Shown: piece after piece, positions 1 through 7,812 of the stretch | Layout of the letters: each line of letters starts with the position of its first letter | How positions within the stretch are numbered: the first letter of the stretch is position 1 | NCBI GenBank assembly: GCA_023395465.1 | Contig: JAEWZE010000214.1 | Location: 1 to 31,397, forward strand | Direction: 5' to 3' | DNA: 31,397 nucleotides | From: Pseudomonadota bacterium | GTDB taxonomy: Bacteria > Pseudomonadota > Gammaproteobacteria > Xanthomonadales > Xanthomonadaceae | Made by a program: the position numbers and the translations under genes | The notes under the pieces: generated by a model | Seen by the model: the letters and a program-made list of their open reading frames with translations, nothing else | Databases searched by the model: none | What the model was told of the DNA's origin: nothing

Positions 1-426
1 GGCGATGTCGCGGTCGCGTTCGTCCTCGTCCACCGCGCCCTTCCAGCGCGCCGCCACCACCTGCGACAGCACGGCCCAGGCCACCAGCAGCATCACCAGG
101 CTGCGGACGGCGCCCTGCGCCGAATGCCGGTCGGCCGACGGCCCCAGGAACAGCTCTGCGCGCGTGGCGACGAAGACCATCGCCACCAGCATGAAGGCCG
201 TCCCGATCCAGGCCTTCCATTCGGCCGGCGCGATCGCGCGCTCGCCCTCGCCGCGCGGCAGCCGCGACAGGGCCAGCAGGCTGGTCCAGGCCGCCGTGAT
301 CAGCAGGACCATGCCGGCATTGCCGCCATCCACGCCGAGCACGCGCTCGGGCCCCGCGAGCAGCAGCCACAGCGCGGGAAGCGCGATGGTCGCCAGTCCC
401 GCCACCTGCCAGGGTCGTGTCGTCAC
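1..426 (-). CDS. Polytopic inner-membrane protein, 3' end cut by window edge
   Basis: The reverse strand is open from a GTG at 426-424 to the window edge (142 codons, no stop). A GGAG lies about 9 nt upstream of the GTG; the nearby ATG at 432 is in another frame and stops after three codons. The visible part has four hydrophobic segments in two pairs (about residues 8-24, 39-54, 79-93 and 113-128), followed by an acidic/basic stretch reading VDEDERDRDIA. Such DERD(R/K)xI tails are typical of small membrane proteins of the DUF2178/DUF3796 type, which often sit next to a small HTH regulator. That family assignment is from memory of the motif and is tentative. The rest of the gene and any regulator lie left of the window. 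Its promoter and paired palindromes are annotated separately. Confidence 0.7.
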   Translation of the reverse strand, partial: MTTRPWQVAGLATIALPALWLLLAGPERVLGVDGGNAGMVLLITAAWTSLLALSRLPRGEGERAIAPAEWKAWIGTAFMLVAMVFVATRAELFLGPSADRHSAQGAVRSLVMLLVAWAVLSQVVAARWKGAVDEDERDRDIA

Positions 427-449
427 GATGTCATCTCCAGCGGACTCGA

Positions 450-500
450 TGTAAAGAATACTTTACCTATCCAGATTCGATGTCAAGTATTTTTTACATG
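450..500 (-). promoter_or_regulatory. Sigma70-like promoter embedded in two spaced palindromes
   Basis: Read leftward, a perfect TTGACA (486-481) is followed by a 17-bp spacer and AAGTAT (463-458) as -10. The -10 lies within a perfect palindrome, GTAAAG-AATA-CTTTAC at 451-466. The -35 lies within a degenerate second copy, GTCAAG-TATT-TTTTAC at 482-497. The palindrome centres are 31 bp apart, about three helical turns. The region is clearly AT-rich against a background near 70% GC. This is the layout expected of a repressor dimer pair covering both promoter elements of the leftward membrane-protein gene. The regulator is not in the window, so its identity is inference. Confidence 0.7.
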
Positions 501-540
501 TGTGTCGGCGCGGCCGTGCGGTCGCCGGCGATCGAGTGCC

Positions 541-1743
541 TCAGGTTCTCGCCCTGATCTCCGCACGCAGCGCGCGGGCGAGCCCGCCGCGGCGCTCGAC
601 CTGCAGTCGCGGCAGCCCCAGCCAGCCGGCCAGCTGCAGCAGTTCCTCCGCCAGCTCGGCGGCGGTCGCCTCCGGCGCCTGCGGCTCGACGTGCGCGCTG
701 CGCACCACGAGCATGCCGGCGCGACGTTCCGCCTTCAGGTCCACGCGGGCGACGATGCGGTCACCGAGCAGGAACGGCAGCACGTAATAGCCGTGGCTGC
801 GCAGGTGTTCGGGCACGTAGATCTCGATGCGGTAGCGGAAGTCGAACAGGCGCTCGGTGCGCTCGCGCTCCCAGACCACCGGATCGAAGGGGCTGAGAAG
901 GGCACGCGCGTCGATGCGCCGGGGCATGCGCGCATCCCGGTGCAGGAAGGCCGGACGCGCCCAGCCTTCGACGCGCACCGGCAGCAGTTCGCCCGCCTCG
1001 ACCAGCGCCGCCAGCGCGGGCCGGCTCTGGCCGTGGTGCATGCGGTAGTAGTCGCGCAGGCAGGCCTCGGTGGCGACGCCGTGCGAGATCGCCGCGCGCC
1101 GCACCAGTTCGACGTGCGCCGTCGCATCGTCCGGCACCGGCTGCGCCAGCACCGCCGCCGGCAGCACGCGCTCCGGCAGGTCGTACAGGCGCTCGAACGC
1201 GCCGTTGCGCCCGGCCACGGCCAACTCGCCACTGGCGAACAGGTACTCCAGCGCCTGCTTGGTCGCCGACCAGTTCCAGCCCCAGTGGGTCTTCGCGCGC
1301 GGCAGGCCGTCGTCGAGGTCGCGCGCGGTCGACGGGCCGCGCTCGCGCACCTCGTCGAGCAGCGAGGCGATCAGCTTCGGATCGGGGCGCGTCGCGCTCC
1401 ACGCGTGGCCGCGTTCGCGGTAGCCGCGCATGCGGTGCTGCATGACCGGCCACAGCTCGACCGGCATGAAGGCGGCCACGTGCGCCCAGTACTCCACGAT
1501 CCTGCGCGGCGCCTGCTCCGCGGCGCGTTGCAGCAGCACGGTGTCGTAGGCGCCCATGCGGCTGTACAGCGGCATGTAGTGCGCCCGCTGCAGCACGTTG
1601 ACCGAATCGATCTGCAGCACCCCGGTGCGCGCGAGCGTGCGCGAGAAGGTGCGCAGCGTCGGCGTGGCGTGGCGCCGGTCGGCGAAGCCCTGCGCGGCCA
1701 GCGCGATGCGGCGTGCCTGCGCACGGTCCAGTGCAAGACTCAC
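541..1743 (-). CDS. ycaQ: YcaQ/AlkX-family DNA glycosylase (HTH_42 winged-helix protein)
   Basis: 400 aa, close to the 410 aa of E. coli YcaQ. The family consists of tandem winged-helix DNA glycosylases; E. coli YcaQ (AlkX) unhooks interstrand crosslinks and removes bulky alkylated bases, and Streptomyces AlkZ protects against azinomycin B. Residues 44-46 read Q-I-D in the context GVLQIDSVNVLQRAHY, matching the catalytic QxD signature of the YcaQ branch rather than the QxQ of AlkZ. Later family blocks are also visible, such as KTHWGWNWSATKQALEYLF and LLSPFDPVVWERERTERLF. The reading frame continues upstream, but that part is antisense to the thioredoxin gene. The GTG at 1743, with GGAG 5 nt upstream, gives the family's normal N-terminus. 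It is divergent from the CnoX gene. Likely cytoplasmic DNA repair. Confidence 0.88.
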   Translation of the reverse strand: MSLALDRAQARRIALAAQGFADRRHATPTLRTFSRTLARTGVLQIDSVNVLQRAHYMPLYSRMGAYDTVLLQRAAEQAPRRIVEYWAHVAAFMPVELWPVMQHRMRGYRERGHAWSATRPDPKLIASLLDEVRERGPSTARDLDDGLPRAKTHWGWNWSATKQALEYLFASGELAVAGRNGAFERLYDLPERVLPAAVLAQPVPDDATAHVELVRRAAISHGVATEACLRDYYRMHHGQSRPALAALVEAGELLPVRVEGWARPAFLHRDARMPRRIDARALLSPFDPVVWERERTERLFDFRYRIEIYVPEHLRSHGYYVLPFLLGDRIVARVDLKAERRAGMLVVRSAHVEPQAPEATAAELAEELLQLAGWLGLPRLQVERRGGLARALRAEIRART

Positions 1744-1770
1744 GATCACTCCGGGGCGGAAACGCTGGCG

Positions 1771-1811
1771 ACATTGTGCCGCGGTTGTTTTCCTCCGCTC
1801 TGCCACAATGT
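1771..1811. repeat. 8-bp inverted repeat in the ycaQ/cnoX divergent region
   Basis: ACATTGTG at 1771-1778 is repeated exactly inverted as CACAATGT at 1804-1811, with a 25-bp centre. Each arm holds CACAAT in the outward direction, 29-33 bp before the start codon of the gene on that side, so the arms could be the -10 elements of mirror-image promoters or one split operator. No good -35 hexamer is at 17 bp on either side, so promoter function is uncertain. Confidence 0.35.
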
Positions 1812-1842
1812 GTGGGATTCGTTGCCCAGGAGCCGCCCGTCC

Positions 1843-2712
1843 ATGCCCGCCGAAATCAGCACGCCCCACGTCTTCGACGCCACCACCGCAGGCTTCGAAA
1901 CCGAAGTGCTGCAGAAGTCGCTGGAGGTGCCGGTCCTGGTCGATTTCTGGGCCGAATGGTGCGGCCCGTGCAAGACCCTCGGGCCGATCCTCGAGAAGCT
2001 CGCCGGCGAATACCACGGCGCTTTCCTGCTGGCCAAGGTCGATACCGAGAAGGAGCCGCAGATCGCCGGCGCCTTCCAGATCCGTTCGATCCCGACCGTG
2101 TTCCTGGTCAAGGACGGGCAGATCCTCGACGGCTTCCAGGGCGCGCTGGCCGAGGGCCAGGTGCGCCAGTTCCTGCAGCACCACGGCATCGAGCCGGGCG
2201 AGCCTGTCGAGGAAGCGCCGGCCGAGGCCGCGCCGCTGGATCCGCACGCCGAGGTCGCGCGCCTGCGCGAGGCCGTGGCCGCCGAACCGGGCCAGGACGA
2301 ACTCAGGCTCGACCTCGCCCTGGCGCTGCTGCAGACCGGCGCGGCGGCCGAGGCCGAACGGCTGCTCGACGCGCTGCCGGCCAACCTCTCCACCGACGAC
2401 CGCGCGGTCAGGGCGCGCGCGCGCCTGGGCTTTGCCGCCCTGCTAGCCGAGGCGCCGCCGGTCGCGGCGCTGGAAGCGGCGATCGCCGCCGACCCCGGCG
2501 ACCTGCGCGCCCGCCACCTGCTGGGCGTGCACAGGATCGTCGGTGGCGATCCCGAAGCCGGGCTGCAGCAGTTCCTGGAAATGCTGCAGCGCGACCGCGG
2601 CTTCGACGACGGCCTGCCGCGTCGCGCCCTGATCGACGCCTTCCGCATCCTCGACGACGCCGAACTGGTGGGCCGCTACCGCCGGCGCATGGCCTCGCTG
2701 CTGCTGGTCTAG
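1843..2712 (+). CDS. cnoX: CnoX/YbbN-type thioredoxin with C-terminal TPR-like domain
   Basis: 289 aa. Residues about 1-115 are a thioredoxin fold with the active site W39-C40-G41-P42-C43 and the cis-proline block SIPTVFLVKDG. An acidic Ala/Pro/Glu linker (about 118-135) leads to an Ala/Leu-rich helical half with TPR-like periodicity and the typical C-terminal blocks DLRARHLLGVHRIVGG and AFRILDDAELVGRYRRRMASLL. This is the CnoX (YbbN) architecture, a holdase co-chaperone that passes clients to GroEL/ES. E. coli CnoX lacks the CxxC pair, while this protein keeps a complete CGPC, so it should also act as a thiol reductase or mixed-disulfide partner. ATG 1843 is preceded by AGGAG at 1828-1832. 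It is cytoplasmic and converges on the DUF3667 gene with a 9-bp gap. Confidence 0.9.
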   Translation: MPAEISTPHVFDATTAGFETEVLQKSLEVPVLVDFWAEWCGPCKTLGPILEKLAGEYHGAFLLAKVDTEKEPQIAGAFQIRSIPTVFLVKDGQILDGFQGALAEGQVRQFLQHHGIEPGEPVEEAPAEAAPLDPHAEVARLREAVAAEPGQDELRLDLALALLQTGAAAEAERLLDALPANLSTDDRAVRARARLGFAALLAEAPPVAALEAAIAADPGDLRARHLLGVHRIVGGDPEAGLQQFLEMLQRDRGFDDGLPRRALIDAFRILDDAELVGRYRRRMASLLLV

Positions 2713-2721
2713 GCCTCCGCC

Positions 2722-3660
2722 TCAGCTGAGCAGCAGCGTGGCGACGTACTGCAGCGCGCGGTACACCGTCACGTTGACCAGGAGCGTGCCTGCGATGAGG
2801 GCCAGCGCGCCGGCGGCGGCACGCATCCACCCGACGCCGTAGCCGCGCGCGACCTGGCGCCACGTCCAGGCGGCCAGCGCGACCAGCAGCCCCGTCGACA
2901 GGGCGGTCACGAGCGGCGCGGGCCAGGCGTGCCGCAGCATCCAGCGCACGGCCTGTCCGAAGACCAGCGTGGCCGGCAGCAGCAGCGCGAAGAAGTGAAG
3001 GGTCACCACGACGTGCTCGGCGTAGTAGCGCCCGCGCCCGGCCATCGCCGCCATCAGCAGCAGCGCCACGAACGGCACGTGCAGGATCAGCAGCGCCTTG
3101 CTCACGTCAGCGGCGATCGCGTCGTAGTCGCGGCGCAGCTCGGCCAGGGTGTAGCCGTCGCCGCCACCGGCGCGATCGCGCGCATCGCGGCGCGCGACCA
3201 GCGCCCGCGTCGGGCCGGCGGTCACGACCCCGTGGAGCTGTCCGGGGAACCGTTCCAGCCCCGCCGGCGCCTCGTCGCCCATGGCGGCCACGACCATCGC
3301 CCCGGGCACCTGGCTGGCGAACGAGAGGTCGAAGTCGGCGCGCAGCGGCGCCACGAAATAGACCAGGTTGGCGAGCAGGTACAGGGTGAGCGGCGGCAGC
3401 CACCGGCGCCTGCGGCCGGACATGTAGTCGCGGTCGAGCACGCCGGGGCGCAGCACCAGCGCGCGCAACGAACCCCACAGGCGTCCGTCGAGGTCGGTGA
3501 GCAGCTCGAAGCATTGCGCGGCAAGGTGGCCCAGGCGCCGGTCCGACTCGTCGAAACGCTTCTGGCCACAGGCGCCGCAATAGGCGTCGGTCACGGGGGC
3601 GCCGCAGTTGCGGCAGGCATCGCTGGCGGGCAAGGCAGGGCTCCGTTGCGGACGCGGCAT
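2722..3660 (-). CDS. DUF3667 family zinc-ribbon membrane protein
   Basis: 312 aa. An N-terminal zinc ribbon uses C16-x2-C19 and C28-x2-C31 and is followed by GQKR. A short amphipathic region (LLTDLDGRLWGSLRALVLRPGVLDRDY in two blocks) then leads to about five membrane segments, the first at roughly residues 81-99 and the others between about 185 and 310. A soluble, probably periplasmic, loop lies between the first and second segments. This matches DUF3667, whose function is unknown. The upstream open frame to 4107 is antisense to the DUF4442 gene, so the Met at 3660 is chosen; no strong Shine-Dalgarno is seen before it. It is divergent from the DUF4442 gene across an 87-bp spacer. Confidence 0.82.
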   Translation of the reverse strand: MPRPQRSPALPASDACRNCGAPVTDAYCGACGQKRFDESDRRLGHLAAQCFELLTDLDGRLWGSLRALVLRPGVLDRDYMSGRRRRWLPPLTLYLLANLVYFVAPLRADFDLSFASQVPGAMVVAAMGDEAPAGLERFPGQLHGVVTAGPTRALVARRDARDRAGGGDGYTLAELRRDYDAIAADVSKALLILHVPFVALLLMAAMAGRGRYYAEHVVVTLHFFALLLPATLVFGQAVRWMLRHAWPAPLVTALSTGLLVALAAWTWRQVARGYGVGWMRAAAGALALIAGTLLVNVTVYRALQYVATLLLS

Positions 3661-3747
3661 TCGACCACGGCGGCGCCAGCGGGGGAACCACCATACCGCC
3701 CCGCATGGTAGGCTCCCGCCCCCGTGTCTGGCCCGCCGGAAACGACG

Positions 3748-4197
3748 ATGAGCCCCACCCTGCTGCGCTGGATCTTCAACCTGTGGCCGCCGTTCGCCGC
3801 ATCGGGGATCCACGTCACCGGCATCTCGCGCGACTGGCGCCACGCGCGGGTCGAGCTGCGCATGCGCGCGTGGAACCGCAACTACGTGCGCACGCACTAC
3901 GGTGGCAACCTGTTCTCGATGACCGATCCGTTCTGGATGATCATGACCCTGCAGTCGCTGGGCCGCGACTACATCGTCTGGGACCAGGCCGGCAGCATCG
4001 ATTTCCTCAAGCCGGGCAAGGGCACGGTGGTGGCGGACTTCCGGCTCGACGACGCCGTGCTGGACACGATGCGCGCGGCCACCGCGGAAGGCGGACGCTA
4101 CCTGCACTGGTTCCAGACCGACATCCTCGACGGCCAGGGCGACGTGGTCGCCCGCGTGCGCAAGCAGGTCTACGTGCGGCGCAAGCGCGACCGCTGA
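3748..4197 (+). CDS. DUF4442 hotdog-fold protein (putative thioesterase-like)
   Basis: 149 aa. The N-terminal block PTLLRWIFNLWPPF, the central VRTHYGGNLFSMTDPFWMIM, and GSIDFLKPGKG are characteristic of DUF4442, a hotdog-fold family related to acyl-CoA thioesterases and PaaI-like proteins. No in vivo substrate is established. The ATG at 3748 is chosen because the conserved sequence begins there. A GTG at 3724, in frame and 9 nt after a TAGGCT (3709-3714), would add eight residues and could be a near-leaderless start. The 3' end overlaps the convergent hypothetical gene by 28 bp. Confidence 0.8.
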   Translation: MSPTLLRWIFNLWPPFAASGIHVTGISRDWRHARVELRMRAWNRNYVRTHYGGNLFSMTDPFWMIMTLQSLGRDYIVWDQAGSIDFLKPGKGTVVADFRLDDAVLDTMRAATAEGGRYLHWFQTDILDGQGDVVARVRKQVYVRRKRDR

Positions 4198-5537
4198 CCC
4201 TCAGGCCCGTCTTCCGGCACGCCCGCGCGAGCGCCGGGCAGGGGCAGTTCGAACCAGTCATCGTCCGCGGCCGGCGCGTCGTACTGGCGGACCCGCAGGC
4301 TCGCGCCATCGCTGCCCGGCTGCAGCGGGCGCGCTGGACTGCGCAGCGGCTGCGGCAGCTCCGCCAGCCGCGCCGCCAGCGGACGCCGGTCGCTGGTCGT
4401 GTCGCGCAGCCACAGCAGCGCCGCGAGCAGCCGCAGCCGCGCGCCATGGTCCAGCGCACGGGTCGAGTACTGCGCGTATGCGGGCGCGGCGATGGAGTCC
4501 AGGATGCAGCCGACGAGATTGTCGACGCAGGCCAGGGGCGTCGGTCGGGGCGCCGGTGGCGCCGGGAATGGCTGGTCCGCGGCGATGCGGTCACGGGCCT
4601 GCGGCATGCAGGCGTCCGCGAGCCGCAGGGCCGCCATGCCGCGGCTCTTCGTTTCGTTGTAGAGCAGCGGATGCGGCCGCTGCGCGAGCGAGGCGCGGGC
4701 ACCCGTCGCGTAGGCGAACTCGCCCCGCATGGCCTGGCACAGCGTCAGCTCCTCCGGCTGCGGCGGACGCAAGGCGGCCCGGCAGGCGCCGGGCACGGCG
4801 TGGTCGGCAGGGAGTTCGCTCAACATCCCGGCGATCAGCCTGCCGCCCGCGTCGCTGGCGGAGACGCCCATCATCGCCACCACCAGCATATCGCTGTTGG
4901 CGGCCAGCCGCCGCCAGGTGGCGAGATCGCGACAGGCGACGGCAAGCCCCGCGTCGAGGTCGCCCTGCGCGAACAGGACCGCGGCATGGGTCGTGCCGGC
5001 GCGCGCGAGATCGAGCGGCGGAAACGGCATGTCCATGCGCGCGGGGAAGCGGTTGGCCACATGCCCATGGCGCTCCAGCGCCGCGACGCGCTGGAACAGC
5101 CCGGCGTGGCGTTCGAGCAGCGCCTGGTATGCCGGCAGGTCGGCACGCACCCGGATCAGACAGTCCTCCCCGTAGGCGGTGCACAGGCGTGCCCGGTCGT
5201 CGCGGTCCGGCAGCTGCACCGGATGGTGCGTGGCCGCTTCGCTGCGGAAGGCGGCAGCCCCGGTCCAGCCATCGCCGCCCGGCGGCGGCGCGGCGCGCAG
5301 TTGCGCGGCATCGCGTTCGACGATGCCGGCCATGTCGGCATCGGCGACCGGATAAGGCAGCAGCCACAGCGCATCGAACGCGTTGCTGCCCGGCGCAGCC
5401 CAGGGGGTTTGCATCAACGCGAGCGCTTCGCGCTGCATGTGGCCAGGTCCGCTCGCCCTGCCCGTCAGCCATGCCAGCACCACGATCGCGGCGACAGCCA
5501 CCACCGCCGTGCCCAGCCACTTCAGCATCCTGCGCAT
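4170..5537 (-). CDS. Hypothetical membrane-anchored, mainly helical envelope protein
   Basis: 455 aa, not recognised. Residues about 8-25 (AVVAVAAIVVLAWL) form a single N-terminal membrane anchor after MRRMLKWLG. No lipobox is present, so the rest is probably periplasmic. The body is Ala/Arg/Leu-rich and helical, with several Cys, some close together (CTAYGEDC; CVDNLVGC) and others isolated (VACRDLA, GACRAAL, LTLCQAM, DACMPQ), consistent with disulfides. Met 5537 has GGAGG 5 nt upstream. The open frame continues far upstream, but that part is antisense to the kinase gene. The stop at 4170 lies inside the convergent DUF4442 gene. It is divergent from the Ser/Thr kinase, so it could be a partner or target, but only the position supports that. 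Confidence 0.72.
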   Translation of the reverse strand: MRRMLKWLGTAVVAVAAIVVLAWLTGRASGPGHMQREALALMQTPWAAPGSNAFDALWLLPYPVADADMAGIVERDAAQLRAAPPPGGDGWTGAAAFRSEAATHHPVQLPDRDDRARLCTAYGEDCLIRVRADLPAYQALLERHAGLFQRVAALERHGHVANRFPARMDMPFPPLDLARAGTTHAAVLFAQGDLDAGLAVACRDLATWRRLAANSDMLVVAMMGVSASDAGGRLIAGMLSELPADHAVPGACRAALRPPQPEELTLCQAMRGEFAYATGARASLAQRPHPLLYNETKSRGMAALRLADACMPQARDRIAADQPFPAPPAPRPTPLACVDNLVGCILDSIAAPAYAQYSTRALDHGARLRLLAALLWLRDTTSDRRPLAARLAELPQPLRSPARPLQPGSDGASLRVRQYDAPAADDDWFELPLPGARAGVPEDGPEGQRSRLRRT

Positions 5538-5636
5538 GCCACCTCCCCTTGTCCGGATCGTAGCCGTTTCCCGGCGCTGGTTCACTGCTGTCGCGGCGCG
5601 CCTTGTATATGCTTTCCTCCCAATACAGGGGATGGC

Positions 5637-7667
5637 ATGGTCGCAGGGGAACACATCGGAGCGCAGGCGCCACTGCCGGACATCGCCGGCTACCGTCTGA
5701 CGCGCGTGATCGGCGAAGGCGGGATGTCGACCGTGTACCTCGGCACGCAGGTGTCGCTGGGGCGCGAGGTCGCGATCAAGCTGATGCGCCCGGAGGCGCT
5801 GGCCGATGAGGTGAGCCGGCGCCGCTTCGAGAACGAGGCGCGCACGATCGCGCGGCTGGAGCATCCGCACATCGTCGGCATCCACGAAGTGGGCCGCACC
5901 GCCGACGGCCTGCCCTGGTATTCGATGCCCTACCTGCCGCGCGGCCATGTCGGCCAGCGCGACCTCACCGGCAATCCGCAGCAGGTCCGCGAGATCCTGC
6001 GCGCGCTGCTGTCGGCGCTGGCCTATGCCCATGCGCGCGGCGTCGTGCATCGCGACGTCAAGACCGAGAACGTGCTGTTCGACGAAGCCGACCGGCCGCT
6101 GCTGGCCGATTTCGGCATCGCCCTGCGCCGCGGCCACGGCACCCGCGTGACCATGACCGGCCTGGCCGTGGGCAGCACCGCCTACATGGCACCGGAGCAG
6201 GCGCGCGGCGAACAGGTGGACCATCGCGCCGACCTCTACAGCGTCGGCGTCCTGGCCTGGGAAATGCTGGCCGGCGAACTGCCCTACAAGGCCGACGACG
6301 CGCTGGCGATGGCGATCCAGCACGCGCAGAAGCCGGTGCCGAAGCTGCCGCCTGCGCTGCGCCACTGGCAGCGCTTCATGGAACGGGCGCTGGCCAAGTC
6401 GCCGCGCCGGCGCTTCCACGATGCGGCGCAGATGCTGGCCGCGCTCGAGCAGGTGCCGCTGTCGGCGCATGCGCGCGGCGCCTGGCTGGGCGCGGCGGTG
6501 GTGCGCGGTCGCGGTGCATTGCGACGGCTGCCGGCGCTGGCCTGGGTGGGTATTGCCCTGCTGTGCGCCGCCGCGCTGGGACTGGGCCTGCATCTCGCGG
6601 AACCCCTCGCGCCAGCCGTCGACGACAACGCGCAGCCGGCGATGGCGCGGGCGCCTTCGACCGGATCCCACGCGCCCGCACCGGTCGACGCGGTCACCAT
6701 GCACCAGGCCGCGCCGCTGTCGCAGGCGGACCTCGGAGTCGAACGCGCACGCGAACAGATCGCGGCGAGGCGACTGACCCGGCCCGCCGGCGACAGCGCC
6801 ACGGACCACGTGCTCGCGGCGTGGCAGGCGGACCCGGCGCATCCGCAGCTGGGCGAAACCGCGGCGGCGCTGATGGACGCGCTGGGCGGGGCGGTCGCCG
6901 AGGCCATCGCCCGGGATCGCGACCAGGACACCGAAGCATTGCTGCAGGCGGCCGCGCGCGTGCGCAGCGAGACCTCCGCGTTGCCGGCCGACGCGCAGCG
7001 GCGCTGGCAGGACCGCGTCGACGAGGCGCTGGCCACGCGCATCGACGCGGCCGCACGCAAGGTCGACCGCGACCGCGCCACGCGCACAGCCGGACTGGCC
7101 GCGTCCGCCGACCTGCCGGCGGCGGCGGCGCGGCGCCTGCAGGCCCAGGCCGGGCGCGTGCCCGACCTGGGCGGACGCACCGCGGGCAATCTCGACGGCA
7201 TGGTGGTGCTCGAGGGCGGCGAGCGTCCGGTCGCCGCGTTTGCCCGCCCGGTCAGCCGCGCCGAGTACGCGCGCTTCGCCGAGGTCAACGGGCGCGAGCC
7301 GGCGCTGTGCCGCGAACGCATTTCGCTGCTGCGCGTGCTGGATCCGCGCAACTGGCAGACCCCGGGCTTCGAGCAGGGCGACCGCGACCCGGTGGTCTGC
7401 GTCTCCTGGCGCGACGCCGAGGCCTATGCGCAGTGGCGCGGGCGGCGCGACGGCCATCGCTACCGCCTGGCGACGGCGGCCGAAGGCGCCCGCCTGGCTG
7501 CGGCGACGGGCGACCGCCCGGTGTCGGAATGGCGCGCGGACTGCGGCGACACCTGCGCACGCCGCGCCGCCACCGGCCCCAGCTGGCGCACCGACAGCAG
7601 CGCGCGCACGCTGGTGCCCGACCGCGGCTACGACGACGTCGGTTTCCGGCTGGTGCGCGAACTGTAG
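5637..7667 (+). CDS. Transmembrane Ser/Thr protein kinase with C-terminal FGE/SUMF1-like domain
   Basis: 676 aa. The Hanks-type kinase domain spans about residues 19-275, with glycine loop GEGGMSTVY (26-34), K48, E67, HRD 138-140 (catalytic D140), N145, DFG 158-160 and APE 185-187, so all key residues are present. A single membrane span is at about 299-320. A helical, Ala/Arg-rich periplasmic stretch follows to about 515. The tail (about 520-676) is a short formylglycine-generating-enzyme-like fold: VSRAEYARFAEVNG, PVVCVSWRDAEAYAQW, YRLATAAEGARLA and final VGFRLVR. The usual YRLPTEAEWEYAAR block is degenerate, so the tail is probably a ligand-binding sensor. ATG 5637 has AGGGG at 5627-5631; the ATG at 5632 is out of frame. 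Xanthomonads use related kinases in signalling and secretion control. A TTCACT (5581) and TGTATA (5604) 17 bp apart form a weak candidate promoter. Confidence 0.9.
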   Translation: MVAGEHIGAQAPLPDIAGYRLTRVIGEGGMSTVYLGTQVSLGREVAIKLMRPEALADEVSRRRFENEARTIARLEHPHIVGIHEVGRTADGLPWYSMPYLPRGHVGQRDLTGNPQQVREILRALLSALAYAHARGVVHRDVKTENVLFDEADRPLLADFGIALRRGHGTRVTMTGLAVGSTAYMAPEQARGEQVDHRADLYSVGVLAWEMLAGELPYKADDALAMAIQHAQKPVPKLPPALRHWQRFMERALAKSPRRRFHDAAQMLAALEQVPLSAHARGAWLGAAVVRGRGALRRLPALAWVGIALLCAAALGLGLHLAEPLAPAVDDNAQPAMARAPSTGSHAPAPVDAVTMHQAAPLSQADLGVERAREQIAARRLTRPAGDSATDHVLAAWQADPAHPQLGETAAALMDALGGAVAEAIARDRDQDTEALLQAAARVRSETSALPADAQRRWQDRVDEALATRIDAAARKVDRDRATRTAGLAASADLPAAAARRLQAQAGRVPDLGGRTAGNLDGMVVLEGGERPVAAFARPVSRAEYARFAEVNGREPALCRERISLLRVLDPRNWQTPGFEQGDRDPVVCVSWRDAEAYAQWRGRRDGHRYRLATAAEGARLAAATGDRPVSEWRADCGDTCARRAATGPSWRTDSSARTLVPDRGYDDVGFRLVREL

Positions 7668-7674
7668 GACGGGG

Positions 7675-7727
7675 CGCCGCATCCGGCGTCCCGGGCGCAG
7701 CGACGGCAGCACATCGCGGATGCGGCG
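7675..7727 (+). repeat. 11-bp inverted repeat after the kinase gene
   Basis: CGCCGCATCCG (7675-7685) and CGGATGCGGCG (7717-7727) are exact inverted copies separated by 31 bp. The stem would form shortly after the kinase stop codon. No T-tract follows, so it may be a 3'-end-stabilising or Rho-related hairpin rather than an intrinsic terminator. Confidence 0.35.
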
Positions 7728-7800
7728 GGCGCAGGTTCCAGACGCCGCAGTCGCACACAGTGTCGCGCCGCCACGCGCCGCCGCGCGCGGAGCGGACCGG

Positions 7801-7812
7801 TAGAATCCGCGC
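7801..7812 (+). promoter_or_regulatory. TAGAAT -10 element, near-leaderless start of the DUF502 gene
   Basis: TAGAAT at 7801-7806 is five of six matches to the consensus -10 and ends 6 nt before the ATG at 7813. Transcription would start at or next to the start codon, giving a leaderless or nearly leaderless mRNA; no Shine-Dalgarno is present. No clear -35 hexamer is seen. Confidence 0.5.

Noticed and set aside
124..2712. A single 862-aa rightward frame covering ycaQ and the thioredoxin gene
   Set aside because: Only the last 289 codons form a protein; the upstream part is low-complexity antisense of ycaQ and includes the AT-rich promoter region.
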